DNA from: Rhodosporidiobolus odoratus
Taxonomy: Eukaryota; Basidiomycota; Microbotryomycetes; Sporidiobolales; Sporidiobolaceae
Reading direction: 5' to 3'
Assembly: GCA_034387635.1 (NCBI GenBank)
Contig: JAOANU010000007.1
Coordinates: forward strand, 124,001-188,000
Length of the DNA stretch: 64,000 bases
The position numbers and the translations under genes were made by a program. Of the stretch, positions 10,938 to 21,177 are shown in pieces (position 1 is the stretch's first letter; the number at the start of each line of letters is the position of its first letter). Under the pieces are notes generated by a model that saw nothing but the letters and a program-made list of their open reading frames with translations, was not told where the DNA came from and did no database searches.

Positions 10938-13900
10938 ATGGTCGACGAAGACGACGACTATGGCGATGGAGACCTCTGGGACACTCTCGACGAGGCTCAA
11001 CTCTCTCAACTGGACCCTCCACGTCCTTCACAGATCCCGCCTAAACCTCTTCCACCTCCTCCTCCTCCCGCCGCTCCTCGGATTCAACCTCAACCTATTC
11101 CTCCACCTGCACCTGCGCCTTCTCAAAACCCTACCTCAATACGTAGAATAGCACCACCCCGACCACCTCAGTATGGAACTGCCCGACCAAGTGGCATCTT
11201 GCGACCCGCTCAACCTCCTTCTTCCTCTTCTGCGAACGCGGGAGCGGGTCACAAGAAACCCCCTCCTCCACCCTTATCCGTAGTCAAAGAACGCCTTCAA
11301 GCTCCCTCGCCGCTACAAAGGGTCAAGCGAGAACGCGAACCTGACAATGAGGAATTGAACCCAGAAGTGGAAGACAAAGACGAAGAGGAGGAGGAGGATT
11401 TACCCGCCATTCAACTGGACGAGTCAGGTCGAGGGTACCGGGCTGAACCACATCGAGGCGTTACGGTCACTGGCTCGCGAGGAGCAGGGCGAGGAGCTAC
11501 TCGGGCGGGTTCCGGTGGGGTTATGCAAAGTCAGGCGCAGGGGCAGCAGGTTCAGCGCCTTGACGATGTAGGAGGAGAGACGGAGAGGAGGGGAAAGTCT
11601 CCGGCGGTACCACCTGGGAACATTGCGGACGGCGCTATGGGGGCTGCAGGTCGAGGAGGACCGGCAGGACGGGCTGCAAGCGTTGCTGCGCATCTGCCTT
11701 CCTCAGTTCAGCCTGAACCAGCACCGCATACGAGATCGTCCGCCGTTGCAGCCCATACAGGAGCTGGTGCTGCGGCAGAGGCGGAAAGGCGGGAGCTAGA
11801 AGAGCTGAGAAAAGAGCGAGCAAATGTGCGTGAGGCATCTCCCTTTGCCTCGCTTCCCGCTGATTGCTGACTTGACCTGCAACTGCAGCTTCAAGCCGCA
11901 CTCGCCGCTTCGCAGGCCGCGCGAGCTGAACTGCAGAACGAGGTCATGACGAAAACTGGAGAAAACCGGATTGTGAGGGGAAAACTAAACAAGGTACGTT
12001 TCTGCGTTCTTCGCCCTTACGTTGGCATCGCTGTAAAGCTCATGGTTGCTTTGTGACGGGCAGGCTGAAGCTGCCCACGCTGCGGCGATCAAGCAAGAAC
12101 AACGGGACAGGCAGGAATTGCAGCAGCAATTGGCGCAGAAGGAGAAGGATTACAAGGCTGCTATGACCGTGATGAAGTCGGATGATGCGTTTCGAGTGCG
12201 TCTCGTTCTCTCCTGATTCTCCCCGTGAGCTTGAACTCAGACACTATGCTGCGCTTCCACATGTACAGCGACAAGAATCCGCCACCGCCTCTGCTTCTCG
12301 CCGTCCTTCTTCCTCTCACCGTCCCGGCTCGAGTTCCAGCATCGCAGGCCTCTCCTCCGCCAATTCTCAACGCTTTTACGCCCGATCTTCCACCGCGGCT
12401 CCCATTTCCCCCTCTGCCGGCCGTAGCCGTCCCGACCGCGCTTCGAGCGCTCACCCGGCTCATCCGTCGCCTCCGCCTCAGCCGGTGTTTGGAGCAGGCG
12501 GGAGTGGGTTCAACGCGAGCCAGAGTCGGAAGTTGCAGAGAGGTGGGGCGGGGTTTGCTCCGACTGCTGGAGTCGGAGCAAGTCAGCGAGGCTTGGAAAG
12601 AGAGGGCTCGATGGGGCCACCTCAAGTTGGAGGAAGAAGGAGGGGGAAGGAAAAAGAGCAGGGCCGGGACTCGAGGGATGCTCAAAGTAAAGGAAAGGGC
12701 AAGGGGAAAACCTCGGCGTTTGTCGAGGACGAGAGCTTTTTTGGTCCGTCGACGGCAGGGATGGACGGCTCTTATGGGGGTGGGATGGATGATCCGACGT
12801 TTGATGGGGATGTCGCGATGGAGGATGGGACGAATGAAGGAGGGGCAGAGGGAGAGGAGGGGGAGCAGTTCCCGTGGGATTGGGTCCCAGAAGAGAAGGA
12901 CGAGAGGGTCGAACTCCTCGCGGCCGTGTTCGCGCATACCACGTTCACGGCCATCGAGGCCGAACCTGCCGGACCTCCGCTGTTGGCAACAACAAAGTCG
13001 CAGCATTCGCATGCCCGGCTTTCGAATAGCGGATCGACCTTTCCGACTTTCGCTCGAGCGTCCGTGCCCCCTACGTTTGCCGCCTCTTCCTCTCGACGAC
13101 CGAACTCGACATCAATGTCTCGGTCCTTGTCTTCGTCATCCGGCGTTACCGCCATCCCACCTCCGCCACCGGCTCCTCCTGGTCCTTTTCCTACCCTTCA
13201 CGCTCTCCTCAACTTTCGATTCCCGTCAATTACCCCATCGCGGCTCTCACAACACTATGAATTGACCGCGCGGTCCCTTTTCACGCTGCTCGGACGGCGC
13301 TTTGAGCCCACGCCTTCACATCCTCCGCAACACCCTGTAACCGCGGACGACCTCTCCCTTTCTCTAGCAGAGCACCTCACCACGCTTCTCCTCACTCTGG
13401 ATACAGCTCGCTTACCTGGTCCCCTTACCGCCCTCCTCAAGCTGATCAGCTCCCTCGTCTTCCTCTTCCCCGAGTTCGCCAGGGCGTGCAGTCTCGCTGT
13501 CGCTGAGGCGCCTCTTGTGGTCTCTTCCTCCTCCACGGGTCCTCCTCTCTCGCTCGCCGTTCCTAGTATGGTCAACAGCACAGGTGCAGGTACCGCCAAC
13601 GGGGAGAAGAAGACAAAGACGATGGAAAGAATCGCCCTCCTTCCCCTCCTTGGTCGACTCACCGCCCGTTATGGCCGTCCTGACCCGCCAGCTCCAGCAG
13701 CAGCTTCTGCCTCGTCCCGCTCATCCTCCAGCCTATCTTTGCGGCCCCTTCGCTCTCGAAAAGCGCGTATCGTTCGACCTCAAGCTTCTTCTTCGAGGCA
13801 GAATGACTCTGCCGCCGCGGCGAAAGAAGGAGGGCAGGATGTGGTCGATAGAGTGGTTGGCTTGGAGAAGGGAAGAAAGGAGAGATTGTTGGGTGGGGTT

Positions 13901-15403
13901 TTGGGAGTGGTGGAGGGGATGGCTTGGAGAGTTGCTGGGGAGGGAGAGAAGGATGGGGGAGGAAAGGGAGTCGAGGAGGGAGAGGAAGCGTGCGCTTATG
14001 ACTTTCCTTCCTGCCTTCCCTTGGTCGTCGCCGCAGGGAACGGTCTGCTGACTTGGAGGAGTTCGGGCAGCTTCATCGACTTTGTCCGTTCCACTGGTGC
14101 TGTCGCGACATTGCTGGATCCGCATCAACCCACAGGAACCCTGCTCGCTGCGGTTCGAGTGATGGGTCTCTTCGCCTGCCGTACGTCCCGCTCAAGTCGA
14201 TACCTTCCCTTGCTTCGGATCAACAGCGGAGCCTACATTCGCAGGTCCTACCCTCTTCCGACCACTTCTCGGAACCAAGTTCTACGATGCCCCCGATACC
14301 AGGAACAGCAAGCTTCCTTTCGTTGACCGGATCGCGACCTTACTGGCAATGCCACGAGCGGACGATTCTTCTGTCCGTCCTGACCTGTAGCCCTGTATCG
14401 TGTACCTGTTCTCCGACTGATCGCTTGCGCTCCACAGAATCACTCCCACTCCCTCACCCTAGCCCTCTTCTCCCTCTCTCTCCGCCTCCTCACAAAACAT
14501 GAGGACGCTATCGTGCTCGTCGCGCAAAGTGCGGCGTTCGTGCCCGAGTTGCTCGGCAGGCTTTATAAGGATGTGAGAAGTGTTTGGGAGTGGGATGGCA
14601 GGGAGGTTGGAGGAGTTGCGGGGGTGGGGTTGAAGAGGTATGTGGCTGCAATCCCTCTCCCAGTTCAGTCAGACCAACTCCTCGATCAGATCAACGTCGA
14701 CCATTGCCTCACACCTTCCCGTGCACAGGACCGTCGTCCGCATTTCCCGCTCTCTCCACCTCTTCTACTACCTCACCCACGCCCCTCATTCCTCCCTCAC
14801 CATCTCCGACCTGCTCACCGGCGGTCCCGTCCCCGGCGCCGAGCAATACCGTCGACAGTACCAATATCAGCTGCAAGCTATAAATGACCTCTTTATGAGT
14901 GCGTTGGGCACGTTGGCGTTCGCGACGCTCGGAGCTGGGGCTGGAGGGAGTGGAGAGGATGAGGAAGGGGCGTTGCCGAGTTGGACCCAGGAAGAGGGGT
15001 TTGAGGGGGAGAGGGCGAGCTTGGTCGAGCTTGGGTGTATGGCGCTTCTTTCTTTACTCCCCCTGCTTCTGCTAAATCTCGAGATGACGGAGACTGATTC
15101 GCCATGCTCGTTGACCTTGCAACGATCTTGCCCTCCATTTTTACCCGATCCCCCGGCGCCCGCCACCCCGCGCAATTCGCCGTTACTCCTTCAGACCTCG
15201 TCCAAGAACTTCTCGAAAACGTCTCTCCCGACGAGCTCGAAGAAATCGAAGTTTGCTTTGGGTCGCCGGATGCGGAGGAGATGGGAGAGGAGGAGGAGGA
15301 AGAAGGTGAACGAGAAGGAGGAGAACACGAGGAGGGGATGATGATTGATGGCGATGGACAGGACAGGCAGGAGCAGGAGAGGGTGGCGGAGAGTCAGTCG
15401 TAG
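10938..15403 (+). CDS. ATRIP/Rad26/Lcd1-like DNA-damage checkpoint protein
   Basis: Probable partner of the ATR/Mec1 kinase, recruiting it to RPA-coated single-stranded DNA. The N-terminus, DDDYGDGDLWDTLDE, is an acidic amphipathic patch of the kind that binds RPA. A long Pro/Ser-rich low-complexity region follows. Next is a coiled coil (LQAALAASQAARAEL, then KTGENRIVRGKLNKAEAAHA, with the family's KxGE-I-R-L pattern). A large helical, HEAT-like C-terminal part runs from about 13180 to 15100, and the protein ends in an acidic tail. Several short introns are evident (near 11850, 11995, 12195, 14180, 14630). The last splice, around 15040-15190, is unclear: the acidic reading ending at 15403 looks more coding than the alternative ending at 15341. 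Identification rests on architecture and coiled-coil motif, not on a strongly conserved domain. Confidence 0.65.
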
Positions 15404-15479
15404 GAAACTTCTGTATGCTCCTAGGAAGCTTGAAAGGGCTGAAGGGGCATACGAACTGCGCAAGGGAGGAGGACAGAGT

Positions 15480-18470
15480 GAGAATGACCTTCTCAGTCTG
15501 GGTTTGCGAGTCGCAGCTTTGCTCATCTAGGGGCTTGGACTGGGCTGTTGGCTTGCGTGCCGTGTTGCTGAACTTCTGAGGTATCTCTCATTCGGTCCCG
15601 GCCTCGAGTGTGGAGCAAAACCAAAGCAGGAGGGACAAAAAGGAGGGTCCGCCGAAAACCGTCCTTGTGCAGTAGATGCTTAATCCCTTTACAACTAGCG
15701 CAGCGCTGAGCACTAGCCATGACGACGGAAGGGATGCATCGAAGGGCGGCACGAATTGTCCCGGCTTTTCCCTCTTTCGGTTCTCTCTCCTCGGAAGCGA
15801 CGGTTCGCCCTCCTTGCTCGGCTTGTGGCGAATCGGAGAGCGGAACACGGAAAGCGACCTGTATATCGCAAGGCGCAAACAGGCAAGGCCAGGCCAACGG
15901 AAGGAGAACAAGAGGCGAGCAAACAAATCGCGATGCAAAGCTAGAACAGGTCAAGGCCGAGGTACACAAGCCCGCCCTTCTCCATTTCCCTCCTCCCCCT
16001 TCTTCTCCAAAGACATCGAGCAGTCGAGCAGGGTGACCGAAACCACCTCACCCTTACTGCTGCATGACGATGATGGGAGCCTCGAACTGGCTGCGCTCCT
16101 CGAGTTTCTGCCAAGCCTCGTTGAGCTGGTTCTGGTCAAAGGCGTAGCGCTTGATCGGAGCGCGGATGTTGTGCTTCTGGCAGAGCTGGACGGCCTCTTC
16201 GAGGGTCTCATGCGTGAGGATGGGCGGACCGTATACACGGATAGCCTTGGCTAGGACGTTGCCTGGGCAGGAGGGGAGAGCCATCAGTGAGGGAAGTGAG
16301 CGGGTGGGAGGGACGAGAACCAGAGAAAGGGACGCACCGAGGGGAACCTCGAGGCGAGCATCACGAGTCGGGTTGAGGATGGAGAGGGAAGCGCCGTAGC
16401 GAGTCGCGTCGAGGAGCTCCTCGAAGCCGTCGCGAGGCTGGTCGACGCCTGAGGAGTAGGGAAGGGGGGCGGAAAGCGTCAGTTTGGGTGGAGAGAGAAA
16501 GAGGGAGAGAGAGACAAGAGACACACAGACAACGAAAGCAGCACCTCCAATCTTCTTCAGTTCCTGCCTCAACTGATCCCTACCCGCGACAATGTAGTTC
16601 TTTTCGTCGATGTCGTAGTCTTGAGCCTTCCAGCGCTCGGAAGCGGCGACGAGGACGATGCGGTGCTGCTGACCACCGCCGAGGAGGCCGCTCATGCCGC
16701 CAGAGTGCTGCTGCTGGAGCTTGCGGAGGACGTCGAGGGCGAGACGCGCGAAGCCGCTGGACACAGGAGAGGGAAGAAGAGGAGTCCAGCCTGACGTCGG
16801 AACAGGGAAGGAGAGGAAGAGGAAGCAGGCAGAAAGAGGGGACGTACCCCTCGCCGTAGACCACAATGCACCCATCACCCTTGAAATCGAGACGCTCATT
16901 GACGTCGCGAAGCATACGGCGCTCGTGTTCGTCCATGTGTTTGTACTCCCTAACGCAGCGGTCGTACGCACCTGTAACCGAGAAGGAGTGAGACTGGGAA
17001 GGAAAGGAAAAGGAAGAGCAGGGGAAGAGGACGTACCGTAAACCCTGCCAGCGTCGAAGGTCCAGACAGCCGCTTCCTCGCCGTTGCCCGAGAACTCGCC
17101 CTTGCGGAGTTCGACGCAGCAGGACTGGTGGACCTTGGCGTACTCGCCGACCCCGCCTTTAAAAGTGACCGCTGTTGGGAGAGCGGATGAGGGTCAGCTT
17201 ATCGTTCACCGTAGACGACGGAGGAAAGGAGGGAGCGAAGTATAACGGAGGATGCGGGAGGGAGAAAAGACAGGAGAAAGGAACGCACCGGAAACGATCA
17301 TGCCCTCCTTGAGTCTTTCCGAGCCCATGCCAGACGACCTCTTGCCCATCTTGACAATCTCGCCAACAACGTTCTGGCCGAGGGCAACGGGGAACTTGAG
17401 GCCAGGGATCAGGTCGTTGCGGAGGATTTGGTCGCTGCGAGGGTAGAGATACGCTTGTCAGCGAGACCCGAGAGCGAGAGACTCGACGGCGAGGGACGAC
17501 TTGAACGGGGAGGAGGGGAGAGGGGAAACGGAGGGGAACAGGAAGGGAGGACGGGGAAGACGAACGTAGAGTTGAGACCGGAAGCGTGGACGCGAAGAAG
17601 GAGCTCTACAACACAGCAAAGAGGGCATCAGTCGAGAAGCGCGAGGCGAAGGGTAAGGCAAGGAAAGCTCACCATTCTCTCCAGGGTGCTTCATGTCCAA
17701 CTGCTCAATCTCGATCTGCGAGCCGGGCTGCTTGAACACGGCGCGGGAGAACCTTTGAGGAACGGAAGTCATGGTGAGAGGGCCGAGTTGAGGATGGTGA
17801 AGGGGCAGTGTTGAGCGGAGGTCGAGTGGGTTCAAGATATGAAGAAGAGAAAGGAAGAGGAAGAAAAGCGGGTGACACCGACTTTTTTCTCTGCAGGGAG
17901 TCAGAGTATGCGGTGGTGCTGACTGAACGGAATCCGCTGCAAGAGATGCGGGGACGAACGGACGGCGGGAAATCGTCAGGAGGTCAAATGAGATGAGGGG
18001 GGAGGAAGAAAAACCTAAGTAGCTTGGACATCACGGGCGAAGCGGAATCTGGAACGAGAGTAGCGACGCACCTGAGCTACTAGCACAACCTTCCCCTTGG
18101 CTCTGACTGCCTTGCTGCCGAGGCTGATGTTTTTCCGCTTTCTTACCCTTCCCTCGCTTTCCCGGTCACACCGTTCCGGCAACTTCGGCTCGAGGCAAGC
18201 GTATACGGCCGTGCACATCATCGTCCGAGCGATTTCGGCATGACCGGTCGTGGTCATCGCTGCGCGAGGTCGAAGTCGAGCGGGGACGAGCATACACTGT
18301 CGATGAGCGAGCTCCGCTCAGCAGAGGTCGTGGCATAAAGTCAGTGTTGAGGTCCTGGTGATATTCAAGCGTTGCTCGAACAGAACGTGCAGAAGGACCG
18401 AAGAGCGACTTGAGCGAGCGAGAAAGGGCAAGCGAGAGACAGGCGAAAAGCGAGAAAAGACTCGCTGCCA
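15480..18470. repeat. Left arm of a ~3 kb inverted repeat
   Basis: Reverse complement of 21178-24335. The core (about 15810-18330) is almost base-for-base identical; the only differences I noticed there are a 2-bp indel and a few single substitutions. The outer end (15480-15800) and inner end (18330-18470) are visibly diverged, roughly nine in ten bases matching or less. The arm carries the intact MDR dehydrogenase gene plus its promoter side. Traces of similarity may run a little into the 3' end of the ATRIP-like gene. Confidence 0.92.
16054..17772 (-). CDS. MDR-family (zinc-independent) alcohol dehydrogenase-like protein, intact left copy
   Basis: Medium-chain dehydrogenase/reductase fold. 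The start MTSVPQRFSRAVFKQPGSQI at 17772 leads into the GroES-like domain (ELLLRVHASGLNSDQILRND, then VALGQNVVGEIVKMG). A Rossmann domain follows, with the nucleotide loop VVYGEGGFARLALDVL and the strand HRIVLVAASERW. It ends FEAPIIVMQQ at 16054. About seven introns interrupt it. The GHExxG motif of zinc ADHs is replaced by GQNVVG and no structural-zinc Cys quartet is visible, so it is probably zinc-independent. A charged helical insert (YKHMDEHERRMLRDVNERL) sits between the two domains. The family is clear; the substrate is unknown. A second copy in the right arm is frameshifted and a diverged paralog lies at 57152-58797. Confidence 0.82.
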
Positions 18471-18763
18471 GCGAAGCCAGCCAGAACGACCAGATCGCAG
18501 CCTCGAGCACCCTGCAGAGTCACTTACTGACGGTCAGTATGCTCGCATAGCTCAGTGAGCGAAGATAGCACATACGAGGGGAAGAAAGGACGCACTCAAA
18601 AGCCGAGGAGAAAATGCACTTTCCCTCAAAAAGTGCAAGCGTCTCGCTGCGCCCTCTACGACCCCTTGAAGCAAGCGAGGCAGCCTCGTAGTAGTGAAGA
18701 TCGTTCGTGACATCTGCTAGCGAGCAGTGCAGCGCGTGTGGTGGTCGTAGTCTCGATTGTCCC

Positions 18764-19650
18764 TCAGGCTACGGAATGAGGAGCCGGAGGTCGTCGAAGA
18801 AACCATGTCTGCGGGCGACTCTGATGTCAGGGACGTCTCGAATACGGGAATAAGCAGGCAGGCGAGATATAGCCAACGATACGTACGAGAACCTCCTCCC
18901 TTTCTCCTTGTCGGAGTGGCTCACCTTGAACGACGAAACCTGCTCGTTCATACATGCTTCTCGCTTCTGCGCAATGAGCCTATACATAAGTATCCTGCTA
19001 CAGAGTGCGCGAAAGCGCGAAAGAGGGAGTCAGACAAGCAGGACAGCGTACCGTTTACGGCCACGACGTGCGTTGGTAATCCTCGTTGATCTGCCGCATC
19101 GAGTCCTTCTCGCATGAGCATTCCTCCGATGCCACGGCCTTGATGTTCGGGATGTACGGCTAGCCATAGCACCTCTGCGCACGAGATTGTCCAGCGGCAG
19201 GGGTACCGGTCAAGCATTGTCGAGGAGGGCATGCGCGAAAAGATAAGAACGAAGAAACGAACTGTAGTAAGCCTCCTCAATCGCACCGACCCTGGCATCG
19301 ACCGCCTCGCCTCTCAATCTTGCAGCGACCTCGGGAGCCCCTTGAGGCCAAGTCCTCCCTTTCCCCGGCTGATTGTTTTCCCGAGCTGGCACATCCTCCC
19401 ACCAAGCGAAGCCTGCGACCTGTCCCTCGACTTTAGCGACCCGCATCTTGTAGGGATGACCCGATTGAATGGCGGTCATTCCAGCTGCGAGCCTGGCAGA
19501 ATACCACGTCTCGTAGTCTTGTGCAGAGACGGAAGAAAAGAGTTGTTGAGCGAAGCTGGTGGGAGCAAAGGCGAGGCGGTCGAGGACAGCGACCGCAGGG
19601 ATATCGTCTGGCGTCAATTCAATCACGGACACGGCGGGCGAAGTTGTCAT
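18764..19650 (-). CDS. GNAT-family N-acetyltransferase
   Basis: Sits alone in the spacer between the two inverted-repeat arms. It starts MTTSPAVSVIELTPDDIPAV at 19650, the usual first strand and helix of a GNAT fold. Exon 2 holds the acetyl-CoA-binding motif in WLAVHPEHQGRGIGGMLM (Q-x-x-G-x-G). Exon 3 reads EARSMYERAGFVVQGEP, the conserved C-terminal Tyr/Gly-Phe segment. A last short exon after CGCCCGCAG ends at 18764 (or 18769 in the alternative phase). There are three introns, one with a GTACGC donor and one with GTACGT. Similar fungal proteins acetylate small molecules or peptides; the substrate cannot be told. It reads intact, though the last splice is uncertain. Confidence 0.82.
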
Positions 19651-21177
19651 GCTGAAGGGGTGGACCGAGAAAGAGGTAGAAGGAAAGAGAGTCGCGAGAA
19701 AATTCGGCAAGATCTGTAAACGAATACATCAGCCTCAGTTGGACGGCAGCAAGCCGAGCTGAGGGTGTATCTCAGGTGGCAACTTACCTAGACAACTTGC
19801 TGTGCGGGAGGCAGAGAGGGCGAAGGAGGCGTGCTTGTCGAGAGCAGAGAACGTTAAGCGGCGGCGACGAGGGGAAGCAGCTTTGCGAAGGCAGATAGTC
19901 AAGATGTGTACTGAGGGCTCAGTGTGCCGTGTAGCCTTGTCAAAGGTGATCGACGGCGTAGAAAGCTGAAAGTTGGAGGAGGAGAATGGGTTGACCGGGT
20001 TGACCAGGTTGACCATGCGTGCGCTCGCTGATAAGCCGTAACAGCACGCTAAACTCCACTTACGACGACCGGACACCTACCGCCACAGCGCGAGCCTCTC
20101 TCAAGCTGCACTCGACTTTGTCCGCCGTCATCAAACAATCCTCATCAATCCCGCCGCCCTGCCTTTCTAAAAATCGTGACAAGCCAGGTTCGATGTTCTG
20201 CAAGCCTATCACCAAGTCAGCTTGTGTATCTGTGGGTTCAGGGAGGTCGGCCCTGGTCAAAGGCCCAGCTGTCCCCTTCTTCGCCCTCGCCGCACTCTCT
20301 TCTCCAAAAGCGAGTCTCGCCTGCAACTGGCATAGACATATATGCCTCAAAGTTCCCGGACCGAGACCCGCAATGCCCCGCTCGGAGCAAACACAGGGTG
20401 CGAGCGTACACTGCGGCAAAGACTGCAGAAGTGCCTACTGTCCTTTTTTCGTCCCTCCTGCTGGATGTTTTCGCTCATCATCTTCCCGCACTCCACAACG
20501 CCATACCTCTGACCACTGAATTACGTCGCGACCACGTCCTCATGACTGCTTGGCGGTTCAGCCAACTTTCCACGACCTGAGCAACGGTTTGGAGCGCCGA
20601 GCACCTCTCGAGGCTCGATACCCGCTAGCAGCTCACCTTGACTGCTGCGAAAGGTCTCAAGATGGCTCGATCAGTGCAGGGAGCAAAGGGTTGCATATGT
20701 AGTGCTCCTTTGGGGGGGGGGGAGGGGGGGGGGCAATTACCTCTTGTGCGTCCTTGCTCCCCCTGCTTTTCCTGTCCTCATCCGCTTGCGCGACGACAGT
20801 ATACTGACCGGTCGGAAAGCCATTCGTCAGGTTGCTCAATTTGACGACCCAAACATGCGCGCCGATCGGCTACACCTTCCCTCGCTTTTCGACGCCTTCA
20901 TGACCTGAGCAGCAAACGAGAGTGCAAGTACATATCGCCATGCATGCCTCGCTCGGAAGTCGTCCCGGATATTCTCTACTACAGCAGGGATCGCTTGCCC
21001 GCTAGCATGAGCAACCGGCTGCACCTGACGGCTCAGGTGCCTTTTACGGAAAAGTGCGACCTTTCTCTTTCTCTTTCCTAAACTTGCGCCCGCTCGCGAA
21101 CTGACTGGTCGGTCCTTCGTTCTGTAGTTATCTCGCATTGCGGCTCAGGCGTTCAGGCTGCTTCACCATCTTTCCGA
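19651..21177. other. Inverted-repeat spacer without a convincing gene
   Basis: About 1.5 kb upstream of the acetyltransferase. Open frames on both strands at 20019-20580 (for example 20060-20419 minus) are uninterrupted for 100-166 codons but match nothing I know, and they conflict with each other. A 9-base unit GGGTTGACC is repeated three times at 19988-20014. A poly-G tract interrupted by one A lies at 20712-20733. The stretch may hold a gene relic. Confidence 0.4.

Noticed and set aside
20019..20580. Long open frames on both strands as a gene in the repeat spacer
   Set aside because: Overlapping readings conflict, none has recognisable motifs or consistent exon structure; kept only as a note.
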